From Gammaproteobacteria bacterium (GTDB lineage: Bacteria; Pseudomonadota; Gammaproteobacteria; Competibacterales; Competibacteraceae): a stretch of 64,000 nt of DNA. Of this stretch, positions 32,886 to 41,283 are shown one piece after another (the first letter of the stretch is position 1; each line of letters opens with the position of its first letter). The translations under genes were made by a program, and so were the position numbers. Below the pieces are notes generated by a model, which had not been told where the DNA came from, searched no databases, and saw nothing but the letters and a program-made list of their open reading frames with translations. The stretch covers positions 372,001-436,000 of the forward strand of contig JACKMZ010000002.1 in NCBI GenBank assembly GCA_024235135.1. Direction: 5' to 3'.

Positions 32886-34427
32886 ATGCAATTGAATCCA
32901 TCCGAAATCAGTGAACTGATTCGCAGCCGTATCGCCAAGTTCGAAACTGTCGCGGAAGCGCGCACCGAAGGCACGGTCGTCAGTTTGACTGATGGTATCA
33001 CTCGTATTCACGGCCTGGAAAACGCCCTGCAAGGCGAAATGTTGGAATTTCCTGGCAATACCTATGGGCTGGCGCTGAACCTGGAACGCGACTCGGTGGG
33101 TGCGGTGATCCTGGGTGATTACGAGCACTTGTCTGAAGGGGATACGGTGCGTTGCACCGGGCGTATCCTTGAGGTGCCCGTGGGCCGCAACCTGGTGGGC
33201 CGTGTGGTCAACGCGCTGGGTCATCCTATCGACGGCAAGGGGCCGATTGAAACCGAGGCCAGTTCGCCGGTGGAAGTCATCGCGCCCGGCGTCATCGAGC
33301 GCCAATCGGTAAGCCAGCCGCTGCAGACCGGTCTCAAAGCCATCGATTCCATGGTGCCCGTCGGCCGTGGACAACGTGAGTTGATCATCGGCGACCGCCA
33401 GACTGGCAAGACGGCGTTGGCCATCGATACCATCATCAATCAGAAGGGCACCGGCGTTAAGTGTATCTACGTCGCCGTGGGCCAGAAGAACTCGTCGATC
33501 GCCAATGTGGTGCGCAAGCTGGAAGAGCATGGCGCCATGGACCATACGATCGTCGTCGCTGCCGGCGCCTCCGAATCGGCCGCTATGCAATACATCGCGC
33601 CCTACTCCGGTTGCGCCATGGGAGAATTCTTCCGTGATCGGGGGGAGGACGCGCTGATCGTTTATGATGATCTGACCAAGCAAGCTTGGGCCTATCGCCA
33701 GGTATCGTTGTTGTTGCGGCGTCCGCCGGGTCGTGAAGCCTATCCCGGCGACGTATTCTATCTGCACTCCCGCCTGTTGGAACGGGCTTCGCGCATCAAT
33801 GCGGATGAAGTGGAGCGGCTAACCAATGGTGAAGTCAAGGGAAAAACAGGATCGCTGACGGCTCTGCCCATCATTGAAACCCAGGCTGGCGACGTTTCGG
33901 CCTTCGTTCCGACTAACGTGATTTCTATCACCGACGGTCAGATCTTTTTGGAGACCGATCTGTTTAACGCCAATATCCGTCCCGCCATCAACGCGGGTCT
34001 TTCGGTATCGCGTGTCGGTGGTGCCGCTCAAACCAAGATCGTCAAGAAACTTGGCGGTGGTGTGCGCCTGGCGTTGGCTCAATACCGTGAGTTGGCGGCT
34101 TTCGCGCAATTCGCTTCGGATCTGGACGAGGCGACCCGCAAACAGTTGGATCGCGGACAACGTGTCACGGAGTTGATGAAGCAGAAGCAGTATTCGCCGC
34201 TGAGCGTAGCGGAGATGGGCATCTCTCTGTTCGCGGTCGATCGGGGCTATCTGGACGACCTGCCACTGAATAAGATCGGCGACTTTGAAGCGGCCTTGCT
34301 GGCTTATATGAAGTCTAATCAGGCGGATTTACTCAGCAAGGTTAACGAAAGCGGCGATTTCAACGATGAAATCGAAGCGGCCTTCAAAAAGGCCGTGGAG
34401 GATTTCAAGGCAAATTACGCATGGTAA
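32886..34427 (+). CDS. atpA: ATP synthase F1 subunit alpha
   Basis: A 513-residue alpha subunit, exactly the E. coli length when the ATG at 32886 (MQLNPSEISELI) is used; it is preceded by AAGGGGAA. The Walker A motif GDRQTGKTALAID and the signature region with LLLRRPPGREAYPGDVFYLH are present. The open frame extends back into atpH, but that extension is the shadow of another frame. Confidence 0.98.
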   Translation: MQLNPSEISELIRSRIAKFETVAEARTEGTVVSLTDGITRIHGLENALQGEMLEFPGNTYGLALNLERDSVGAVILGDYEHLSEGDTVRCTGRILEVPVGRNLVGRVVNALGHPIDGKGPIETEASSPVEVIAPGVIERQSVSQPLQTGLKAIDSMVPVGRGQRELIIGDRQTGKTALAIDTIINQKGTGVKCIYVAVGQKNSSIANVVRKLEEHGAMDHTIVVAAGASESAAMQYIAPYSGCAMGEFFRDRGEDALIVYDDLTKQAWAYRQVSLLLRRPPGREAYPGDVFYLHSRLLERASRINADEVERLTNGEVKGKTGSLTALPIIETQAGDVSAFVPTNVISITDGQIFLETDLFNANIRPAINAGLSVSRVGGAAQTKIVKKLGGGVRLALAQYRELAAFAQFASDLDEATRKQLDRGQRVTELMKQKQYSPLSVAEMGISLFAVDRGYLDDLPLNKIGDFEAALLAYMKSNQADLLSKVNESGDFNDEIEAAFKKAVEDFKANYAW

Positions 34428-34440
34428 GCGGGTAAAGCCA

Positions 34441-35307
34441 ATGGCTGCTGGTAAAGAGATACGCACCAAGATACGCAGTATCCAGAACACCCAGAAGATC
34501 ACGCGCGCCATGGAGATGGTCGCCGCCAGCAAAATGCGCAAGGCACTGGAGCGTATGCAGGCGGCTCGTCCCTACGCTGATCGGATACGCAAGGTCATTT
34601 CCCATCTGTCCTATGCCCACCCGGAGTATCGCCATCCTTTCATGGTGGATCGACCGGTCAAGCGGGTGGGGTATTTGATCGTGTCCACGGATCGGGGGCT
34701 GTGTGGGGGGTTGAACAGTAATCTGTTCCGGGCCGTGGTCCCGCATATGCGCGAATGGCACAAGCAAGACATCGGCATCGACGTGTGCACCATCGGTAAG
34801 AAAGCCGGAGGCTTCTTCAAGCGGGTGGGTGGCCATATCGTGGCGGCTGTGCCGCAGGTTGGCGATCTGGTCGACCCAGAAGTCCTGCGGGGTCCGGTGA
34901 CCGTGATGGTCAAGGCTTTTGCCAACGGCGAGATCGACCGCTTGTATATCGCCCGCAACGAATTCGTCAACACCATGGTGCAGCGTCCGTTGATTCTGCA
35001 ATTGTTGCCGGGTGTGGCGGAAGAGGAAGAGGGCATGACCAGCAAGCAGCTTTGGGATTACATTTATGAGCCCGATGCCAAGGAATTGTTGGATCAGGTT
35101 CTGGTGCGTTACCTGGAGGCCCTCGTCTACCGCGCTGTGGTCGAAAATATCGGCTGCGAAATGGCGGCGCGCATGATCGCCATGAAAAGCGCCTCGGATA
35201 ACGCGGGCAACCTCATCGGTCAACTTCAGTTGGCCTATAACAAAGCCCGGCAAGCGGCTATCACCCGTGAACTTTCTGAAATCGTAGCGGGCGCCGCGGC
35301 GGTATAA
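34441..35307 (+). CDS. atpG: ATP synthase F1 subunit gamma
   Basis: A 288-residue central-stalk subunit. The N-terminal GKEIRTKIRSIQNTQKITRA and C-terminal AARMIAMKSASDNAGNLI helices, which form the rotating coiled coil, are both conserved. The ATG at 34441 lies 13 bp after the atpA stop. Confidence 0.97.
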   Translation: MAAGKEIRTKIRSIQNTQKITRAMEMVAASKMRKALERMQAARPYADRIRKVISHLSYAHPEYRHPFMVDRPVKRVGYLIVSTDRGLCGGLNSNLFRAVVPHMREWHKQDIGIDVCTIGKKAGGFFKRVGGHIVAAVPQVGDLVDPEVLRGPVTVMVKAFANGEIDRLYIARNEFVNTMVQRPLILQLLPGVAEEEEGMTSKQLWDYIYEPDAKELLDQVLVRYLEALVYRAVVENIGCEMAARMIAMKSASDNAGNLIGQLQLAYNKARQAAITRELSEIVAGAAAV

Positions 35308-35346
35308 GGGGTTCTTGTCGAGTTCAGCCTGAGAGGAATTCATCGC

Positions 35347-36723
35347 ATGAGTGGTGGAAATATCGTGCAAGTGATCGGTGCCGTGGTGGACGTAGAGTTT
35401 CCGCGCGGTTCGATTCCCAAGATCTACGATGCATTATTAGTAGGCGAAACCAATCTGATCCTGGAAGTCCAACAGCAATTGGGCGATGGTGTAGTGCGGA
35501 CTATCGCCATGGGACCCTCCGACGGTCTGCGTCGCGGTATGATGGTAGAGAATACCGGCGCCCCGATTTCCGTGCCGGTGGGCACTGGAACCCTGGGACG
35601 TTTAATGAATGTGCTCGGTCATCCGATTGATCACGGCGGACCGGTGCAGGTTGAGCAAAATTGGCCCATTCATCGCGCCGCGCCAACCTTCGAGGATCAA
35701 TCGGGAGCGACCGAACTGCTGGAAACCGGCATCAAGGTTATCGATCTGCTCTGTCCCTTCGCCAAGGGTGGCAAGATTGGCCTGTTTGGCGGCGCCGGCG
35801 TAGGCAAAACCGTCAACATGATGGAATTGATCCGCAACATCGCCATCGAGCATTCCGGCTATTCCGTGTTTGCCGGCGTGGGGGAGCGGACCCGTGAGGG
35901 TAACGACTTCTACCACGAAATGAAGGATTCCAATGTGTTGGACAAGGTGGCTCTGGTTTACGGCCAGATGAACGAACCGCCGGGCAATCGCCTGCGGGTA
36001 GGTCTGACGGGCCTGACCATGGCCGAATTCTTCCGTGAGGAAGGCAGTGATGTGCTGCTGTTCATCGACAACATCTACCGCTATACCCTGGCCGGTACGG
36101 AATGTTCGGCGTTGCTTGGTCGTATGCCATCGGCGGTGGGTTATCAGCCGACCCTGGCGGAAGAGATGGGCGTCCTGCAGGAACGCATCACGTCGACCAA
36201 GACCGGTTCCATCACCTCGATCCAGGCTGTATACGTGCCTGCAGACGATTTGACCGATCCTTCGCCCGCCACCACCTTCGCTCACTTGGACGCGACCGTG
36301 GTGTTGTCACGGCAGATTGCGGAATTGGGTATTTATCCGGCGGTCGATCCCTTGGATTCCACCTCTCGGCAGCTTGACCCGCTGGTCATCGGGCAGGAAC
36401 ACTACGATACCGCGCGCAATGTGCAGGGTACTCTGCAGCGTTACAAGGAACTGCGCGATATTATTGCCATCTTGGGTATGGATGAACTGTCCGAGGAAGA
36501 TAAGCTGGTCGTCTCGCGTGCCCGCAAGATTCAGCGTTTTCTGGCGCAGCCCTTCTTCGTGGCGGAAGTCTTTACCGGCACATCCGGCAAGTACGTGTCC
36601 CTCAAGGACACCATCTCGGGCTTCAAGGGCATCGTCAACGGCGAATACGATCACTTGCCCGAGCAGGCGTTCTACATGGTCGGCAGTATCGAAGAAGCTG
36701 TCGAAAAGGCTCAGAAACTCTAG
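35347..36723 (+). CDS. atpD: ATP synthase F1 subunit beta
   Basis: A 458-residue catalytic subunit. Walker A is GGAGVGKTVNMMELI, the catalytic Glu follows in GVGERTREGNDFYHEM, and the DELSEED-type lever reads DELSEEDKLVV. Length and order are normal. Confidence 0.98.
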   Translation: MSGGNIVQVIGAVVDVEFPRGSIPKIYDALLVGETNLILEVQQQLGDGVVRTIAMGPSDGLRRGMMVENTGAPISVPVGTGTLGRLMNVLGHPIDHGGPVQVEQNWPIHRAAPTFEDQSGATELLETGIKVIDLLCPFAKGGKIGLFGGAGVGKTVNMMELIRNIAIEHSGYSVFAGVGERTREGNDFYHEMKDSNVLDKVALVYGQMNEPPGNRLRVGLTGLTMAEFFREEGSDVLLFIDNIYRYTLAGTECSALLGRMPSAVGYQPTLAEEMGVLQERITSTKTGSITSIQAVYVPADDLTDPSPATTFAHLDATVVLSRQIAELGIYPAVDPLDSTSRQLDPLVIGQEHYDTARNVQGTLQRYKELRDIIAILGMDELSEEDKLVVSRARKIQRFLAQPFFVAEVFTGTSGKYVSLKDTISGFKGIVNGEYDHLPEQAFYMVGSIEEAVEKAQKL

Positions 36724-36768
36724 GCTCGTGAGCAAGGGATGGCCCCAGGCAAATAACGAGGTGGCATT

Positions 36769-37197
36769 ATGGCCATGACCATGCACGTGGACATCGTCAG
36801 TTCACATAAGGAGATTTTCTCCGGGCCGGCGGAGATGGTCTCGGCGACCGGCGAATTGGGCGAGTTGGGTATCCTACCCCGGCACAGTCAGTTGCTGACC
36901 CGTTTGCGCCCCGGTCAGGTGCGGCTCAAGCTGCCCATGACCGACCAAGAACAGGTGTTTTATATCTCCGGGGGTATTCTGGAGGTACAGCCGCATTTGG
37001 TAACCGTACTGGCCGACACCGCCGAGCGCGCCAAGGACTTGGACGAAGCGGCTGCACTGGCGGCCAAGCAACATGCCGAGCAGTTGATGTCGGAGCGGCA
37101 AACGGATTTCGAATATGCCAAGGCGCAGTCGGAATTGGCCAAGGCGGTTGCTCAGTTGCAGGCTATCGATCGGCTTCGCAAGCAGCTCAAGAAATAA
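36769..37197 (+). CDS. atpC: ATP synthase F1 subunit epsilon
   Basis: A 142-residue epsilon subunit. The N-terminal beta-sandwich (MHVDIVSSHKEIFSGPAEMV, GELGILPRHSQLLTRLRPGQ) is followed by a two-helix C-terminal domain that can inhibit hydrolysis. It ends the atp genes; glmU follows 20 bp later, as in many gammaproteobacteria. Confidence 0.96.
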   Translation: MAMTMHVDIVSSHKEIFSGPAEMVSATGELGELGILPRHSQLLTRLRPGQVRLKLPMTDQEQVFYISGGILEVQPHLVTVLADTAERAKDLDEAAALAAKQHAEQLMSERQTDFEYAKAQSELAKAVAQLQAIDRLRKQLKK

Positions 37198-37217
37198 GCC
37201 CATCTGGACTTATCCTT

Positions 37218-38606
37218 ATGGCGACACTCTCCGTCATCGTGCTGGCGGCCGGCAAGGGCAAGCGGATGGTTTCCGAACGACCCAAGGTGTTGCACTGTGT
37301 CGGCGGCCGGCCTTTGCTGACACATGTGCTAGATACCGCCCGTAGTCTGGGACCGAATGAATGCGTGGTGGTTTTCGGCCACGGAGGAGAAACGGTTAGA
37401 GCGGCTTGTGAGAACGCCGAGAGTGCCGCCTGGGTTGTACAGGCTGAGCAACTAGGAACCGGCCATGCTGTCGCTCAGGCATTGGCTGTGATGGCGCCCG
37501 TCGATACGACGCTCGTTCTCTACGGAGATGTGCCGCTCATTCGTGCGGAAACACTGCAGCCGTTGATTGCCAGTGCCGGTCAGGACCGGGTTGCGTTGTT
37601 GACCGCGGAACTGCCTGATCCCACCGGTTACGGGCGTATCGTAAGGGATACCCTGGGCCAAGTGGTGCGGGTGGTCGAGGAACGGGACGCCGACGCCGAG
37701 CAACGCCGTATTCGCGAGGTCAATACGGGTATTTTGGCGGCACCGCTGGATCGCCTGCGGCTGTGGGTCAATGCGCTGGGCAATCACAACGTCCAGCGTG
37801 AATATTATTTGACCGATGTCGTCGAGATGGCGGTGGGGGAAGGTTTGACGGTGGAGGCGTTCTGCGCCTCGGATCCCGATGAGGTTCAGGGTGTCAATGA
37901 TCGACGCCAGCAAGCTCAACTGGAACGTTATTTCCAGCGTCGTCAGGCCATGGCTCTGCTGGAGCGGGGTGTGACTCTGCTGGACCCCGATCGCTTGGAT
38001 GTCCGCGGCACCCTGACGACGGGTCGGGATGTGGTGATCGATGTGGATGTGGTCATCGAAGGGGACGTCCGTTTAGGCAATGGCGTGCGCATCGGCCCTT
38101 TTTGTTCGTTGCGCGACGTCGTTCTGGAAGACGGGGCGGAAGTGTTGTCCCATTGTTGTCTGGAAGGCGCACACATCGGCCGTGATGTCCAGATCGGCCC
38201 TTTCGCGCGTTTGCGGCCAGGCGCGCGCTTGGCCGATGGCGCCAAGGTGGGCAATTTCGTGGAGATCAAACAGGCCAGCGTAGGGCCGCAATCCAAAGTC
38301 AATCATCTGACCTATATCGGCGATACTGAAATCGGCGCCGGGGTCAATGTCGGCGCGGGTACCATTACCTGCAACTATGATGGCGCCAACAAGCATAAAA
38401 CGATCATTGAGGACCGTGCCTTCATCGGCTCCAATGTCGCGTTGGTTGCACCCGTACGAATCGGCGAGGGTGCGACCATCGGCGCTGGCTCCACCATCAA
38501 CCGAGATGTGCCGGCCGGGCATCTGAGTCTTACCCGCGCGCCGCAAAAAAATCACAGGGATTGGCAACGGCCAGTCAAACAGGGCAAAAAATCCTCTCCA
38601 GCTTGA
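37218..38606 (+). CDS. glmU: Bifunctional GlmU (N-acetylglucosamine-1-phosphate uridyltransferase / glucosamine-1-phosphate acetyltransferase)
   Basis: A 462-residue two-domain enzyme that makes UDP-GlcNAc for peptidoglycan and LPS. The N-terminal pyrophosphorylase domain has VLAAGKGKRMVSERPKVLH and VLYGDVPLI. The C-terminal left-handed beta-helix has hexapeptide repeats and the acetyltransferase segment NFVEIKQASVGPQSKVNHLTYIGD followed by GAGTITCNYDGANKHKT. Cys residues are at the usual sites. It is coupled by position to the atp operon. Confidence 0.97.
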   Translation: MATLSVIVLAAGKGKRMVSERPKVLHCVGGRPLLTHVLDTARSLGPNECVVVFGHGGETVRAACENAESAAWVVQAEQLGTGHAVAQALAVMAPVDTTLVLYGDVPLIRAETLQPLIASAGQDRVALLTAELPDPTGYGRIVRDTLGQVVRVVEERDADAEQRRIREVNTGILAAPLDRLRLWVNALGNHNVQREYYLTDVVEMAVGEGLTVEAFCASDPDEVQGVNDRRQQAQLERYFQRRQAMALLERGVTLLDPDRLDVRGTLTTGRDVVIDVDVVIEGDVRLGNGVRIGPFCSLRDVVLEDGAEVLSHCCLEGAHIGRDVQIGPFARLRPGARLADGAKVGNFVEIKQASVGPQSKVNHLTYIGDTEIGAGVNVGAGTITCNYDGANKHKTIIEDRAFIGSNVALVAPVRIGEGATIGAGSTINRDVPAGHLSLTRAPQKNHRDWQRPVKQGKKSSPA

Positions 38607-38656
38607 CTCTTGCAGGGAAATCCCCGGCGGGCCAAGCGGGCCAAATAGCGACACTC

Positions 38657-39811
38657 ATGGCCTCACCCGACTATCACGGCGGCAGCCTCGTCAATTTGAT
38701 GAGTTCGCTGGCGTGCGGGTTGGGTGGGCGCGACGAGATTTATCAACCCCTCGGATTGTTGCCGCCCTCTCTAGTAGCCGAGGCCAGACATGTTGTGTTG
38801 CTCATTTTTGACGGCCTGGGTTATCACTATCTGCTGAGGCACGGTCGGGCATTGAAGCCTTATCTCCGCGGCCGGATCACTTCCGTGTTTCCCACCAGCA
38901 CCGCTCCGGCTATTACCACCTTGCTGACCGGGGTAGCCCCGCAGCAGCACGGGGTGACCGGTTGGTTCATGAACCTTCGCGAATTGGGTTCGGTCGCCGT
39001 TATCCTGCCGTTCCGGCCGCGCTGGGGAACGGTATCTTTCGCTAGCAGCGGTTTTCGGGTGAGCGACTTTATTGGCGCCCCACCGCTGACCAATGGCTTG
39101 GACCGGCAATGCCATTTCCTGATCCACCAGGATTTGCAGGACTCCCCGTATAGCCAAGCCGGGGCTGGTCGGGCCGAGCGGCATGGTTATAAAGATCTCG
39201 CCGGTTATTTCGATTTTATCCAAGCCTTGGTGCGGCGCAGTCGCAAGCGCAGCTATCTTTACGCGTATTGGCCGTTGTTCGACTATCTCTGTCATCGCGA
39301 TGGCGTTGATAGCAAAACCGTCGAGCAACACTTTCAGGATATCGAACACGGTTTCAGTCTTCTGACGGAATCACTACGCGGTACCCAGACGCTGTTGCTC
39401 GCTACGGCTGATCATGGCTTCATCGATACCGCCTTGCGTTACAAAATCCGCTTGGACGAGCATCCCGAACTGGCGGCTTGTCTCTCAGCGCCGCTCTGCG
39501 GGGAGCCACGGGTGGCCTTTTGTTATGTGCGCGCTTCCCAGACCCGTTGCTTCGAACGTTACGTAGCCGAGCAGTTGGGCCATTGTTGCGAACTCTATCG
39601 TAGCGAGGACTTGCTGGAAGCTGGCTGGTTTGGCTTGGGAAAACCGGACCCACGCGTATTGGATCGCTGCGGTGATTACACGTTGGTGATGAAAGACCGT
39701 TATGTCATCAAGGATACCCTGCCTGGGGAAGGTTTTTGGTCGGACGTCGGCGTGCACGGCGGGATCAGCGAGGAGGAAATGGCGGTACCTTTGTTGGCGG
39801 CCTTTTGCTGA
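38657..39811 (+). CDS. Alkaline phosphatase superfamily protein (phosphodiesterase/nucleotide pyrophosphatase-like)
   Basis: A protein of about 384 residues with the alkaline phosphatase fold: metal site and nucleophile region VVLLIFDGLGYHYL, then SVFPTSTAPAITTLLTGVAP with the candidate Thr/Ser nucleophile, and TLLLATADHGFID with the metal-binding Asp-His pair. No signal peptide is visible, so it is probably cytoplasmic. The substrate is unknown. The ATG at 38657 avoids overlap with glmU; an upstream in-frame start at 38561 would overlap it by 46 bp. It lies 50 bp after glmU. Confidence 0.8.
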   Translation: MASPDYHGGSLVNLMSSLACGLGGRDEIYQPLGLLPPSLVAEARHVVLLIFDGLGYHYLLRHGRALKPYLRGRITSVFPTSTAPAITTLLTGVAPQQHGVTGWFMNLRELGSVAVILPFRPRWGTVSFASSGFRVSDFIGAPPLTNGLDRQCHFLIHQDLQDSPYSQAGAGRAERHGYKDLAGYFDFIQALVRRSRKRSYLYAYWPLFDYLCHRDGVDSKTVEQHFQDIEHGFSLLTESLRGTQTLLLATADHGFIDTALRYKIRLDEHPELAACLSAPLCGEPRVAFCYVRASQTRCFERYVAEQLGHCCELYRSEDLLEAGWFGLGKPDPRVLDRCGDYTLVMKDRYVIKDTLPGEGFWSDVGVHGGISEEEMAVPLLAAFC

Positions 39812-39891
39812 ATCGCGCTGCGTTCGGATGCAGCGCCGTGGGCCGGAATACAGAACGGGCTCCGACGACGGATACATTGGTTGGGCTCATC

Positions 39892-39919
39892 TTGTGTCTT
39901 ACGTATTTTTCACTAAAAT
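39892..39919 (+). promoter_or_regulatory. Sigma70-type promoter in the 38657-40135 spacer
   Basis: TTGTGT at 39892-39897, a 16-bp spacer and TAAAAT at 39914-39919. It would start a transcript near 39926, 210 bp ahead of the next gene. Confidence 0.55.
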
Positions 39920-39925
39920 AGGTCG

Positions 39926-40114
39926 CCTCGACAATCGAGCAGAACAACCATAAACCGGGGAGAATGGCGACAATGCCCATACCAGAATTAGAAAACACCT
40001 AGATCGCCTGCCGATCGCTGTTCGGAAGGCCGTGTGGTTGCTTTCCGAAAGCGTGCTCCCCGTACCGAGCGTACCTGGAAACCCCTGGATGGCAACCGCC
40101 ATGCCGGGGTTTTT
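39926..40114 (+). ncRNA. Candidate structured RNA (sRNA or attenuator leader)
   Basis: The stretch between the promoter and the terminator at 40114 can fold extensively. CGGGGAG (39956-39962) pairs with CTCCCCG (40056-40062); GGCGA (39966-39970) with TCGCC (40004-40008); TTCGGAA (40021-40027) with TTCCGAA (40043-40049). A 12-codon ORF (ATG at 39964, MATMPIPELENT) lies inside. The terminator sits just 5 bp before the ribosome site of the next gene, as in riboswitches and attenuators. I match it to no known class; the class and exact ends are open. Confidence 0.45.
40080..40114 (+). terminator. Intrinsic terminator immediately upstream of the 40135 gene
   Basis: AACCCC (40080-40085) pairs with GGGGTT (40106-40111), and an inner ATGGC/GCCAT stem lies around an AACC loop, followed by five T in all. 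AGGAGG for the next gene is at 40120-40125. Confidence 0.75.
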
Positions 40115-40134
40115 CATTTAGGAGGTTCGGAACG

Positions 40135-41097
40135 GTGGAGAAATGGATCGCCGAAGAGATTATCGCTTGTTTGCCGGAAGGCCGGACGTTGTTTTATTAC
40201 TTCAAGGATCGTTACGCCTTGATGCTGCTGGCTTGGGTAGTGGGCGATGGCATGCGGGTAGCGGAACTCAAAGGTTCGCGTTACGCGGGCCTGCTCGACA
40301 AACCCGTGGTTAAGCGTTTCCTGGCAGGCAACGGAGGGAACCGAGTAGCGGCCGAGGCTTTACAAGCTTGTTGGCCGCAGCCCCCGGAAGTGTTTTTACT
40401 GGGCTTGACGATTTGGGGAAGCGAACGGCAACGGCAGCGGAGCTGGTGCCAGTTATCCCGCCCCGGCTTCAATTTGGTATTGCAGCTGAATTTTTCCAAC
40501 CAACACGATCGGCCTTACCAACGCTTGGTTAGGCCGGTCGCGGGAAGCCGTTTCAACTACTCGCGGCATCCCGTCATGCGTCCGGGGCAACGCGCCTGGT
40601 TTCGGGAGACGCTGGCCTGGGCGCGCATCGATGTGGATCTGGATAGGGGCGAAGCTTTGATCGAGGAAGTGCAAAGTGACTGGATCGGCTATGCACGGGA
40701 ACTGGAGCGGTATATTCGTCGCAAGCAGGCGGCTGGGTGTAGTGAAACCCGCTTGGGTGGAATCACCGGCAGCAATGCGGGTGTGTTGACTTATGTCGAT
40801 GAAGTCCTTGGACCTTACGTCCGAATTTGGGACGAAGCCATGTTGGCTGCGGCGGTCGGCTTCATCCGGGATGAATTGGCTATCCGCAGCATTTATTTTC
40901 ATGATTTCGAAACCGGCATGACGCTCAAGGGGCTGACGCCGAATAGCCAGCCGCCCCGATCCTTGTATACCCACTTGCCGCGTCGTTTCTGTTTTCAGAG
41001 GACTCGGCGTATGCCGGGCTTGCTCAGCAATGAAAAAACGGTGCGCAAGGCTTTGAAAAAGCTATCCGAGCCTTGCTGGTACTATTTACAACTGTAA
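40135..41097 (+). CDS. Conserved-looking protein of unknown function
   Basis: A 320-residue, Trp/Arg-rich, apparently cytoplasmic protein with no signal or membrane segment. A GTG start at 40135 follows a strong AGGAGG by 9 bases. The clearest motif is ALIEEVQSDWIGYARELERYI; an E-(I/V)-QSDW motif is also seen in some phage-type and polyvalent proteins. Later segments include SIYFHDFETGMTLKGL and a basic C-terminal FCFQRTRRMPG. I cannot name a family. The attenuator-like element ahead of it suggests conditional expression. A 57-codon basic ORF follows 12 bp after its stop. Confidence 0.75.
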   Translation: MEKWIAEEIIACLPEGRTLFYYFKDRYALMLLAWVVGDGMRVAELKGSRYAGLLDKPVVKRFLAGNGGNRVAAEALQACWPQPPEVFLLGLTIWGSERQRQRSWCQLSRPGFNLVLQLNFSNQHDRPYQRLVRPVAGSRFNYSRHPVMRPGQRAWFRETLAWARIDVDLDRGEALIEEVQSDWIGYARELERYIRRKQAAGCSETRLGGITGSNAGVLTYVDEVLGPYVRIWDEAMLAAAVGFIRDELAIRSIYFHDFETGMTLKGLTPNSQPPRSLYTHLPRRFCFQRTRRMPGLLSNEKTVRKALKKLSEPCWYYLQL

Positions 41098-41109
41098 CGG
41101 GAGACCGCT

Positions 41110-41283
41110 ATGCCACAACGAAGAAATCCCCTCGCGAACCTGCCGATTTTGCGCAAGGGTGGGGTCCATCAGAAAACCCGTTCCGCAGAACGGGGCGCAG
41201 CTAAACGCCGTTTACAACGGGAACTTAAGGCAACGGCGGGGCCAAGGGGCCCCGACCGTTTAGCGGTAAACCAGCTTGGGTAA
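41110..41283 (+). CDS. Small basic protein (57 residues), unknown function
   Basis: ATG at 41110 opens a 57-codon frame starting MPQRRNPLANLPILRKGG, with AERGAAKRRLQRELK in the middle. It is strongly basic, as in small nucleic-acid or ribosome-associated proteins. It lies 12 bp after the 320-residue gene and probably shares its transcript. CGGGAGACC precedes the start. The last 24 bases overlap the 3' end of the TRAP gene on the other strand. The function is unknown. Confidence 0.55.
   Translation: MPQRRNPLANLPILRKGGVHQKTRSAERGAAKRRLQRELKATAGPRGPDRLAVNQLG
41232..41260 (-). terminator. Hairpin at the end of the TRAP operon
   Basis: AACGG-C-GGGGCC and GGCCCC-GA-CCGTT pair around AAGG, just beyond the stop codon of dctM on the minus strand. 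It is very GC-rich, with no long T-run. It also falls inside the end of the small ORF on the plus strand. Confidence 0.5.
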
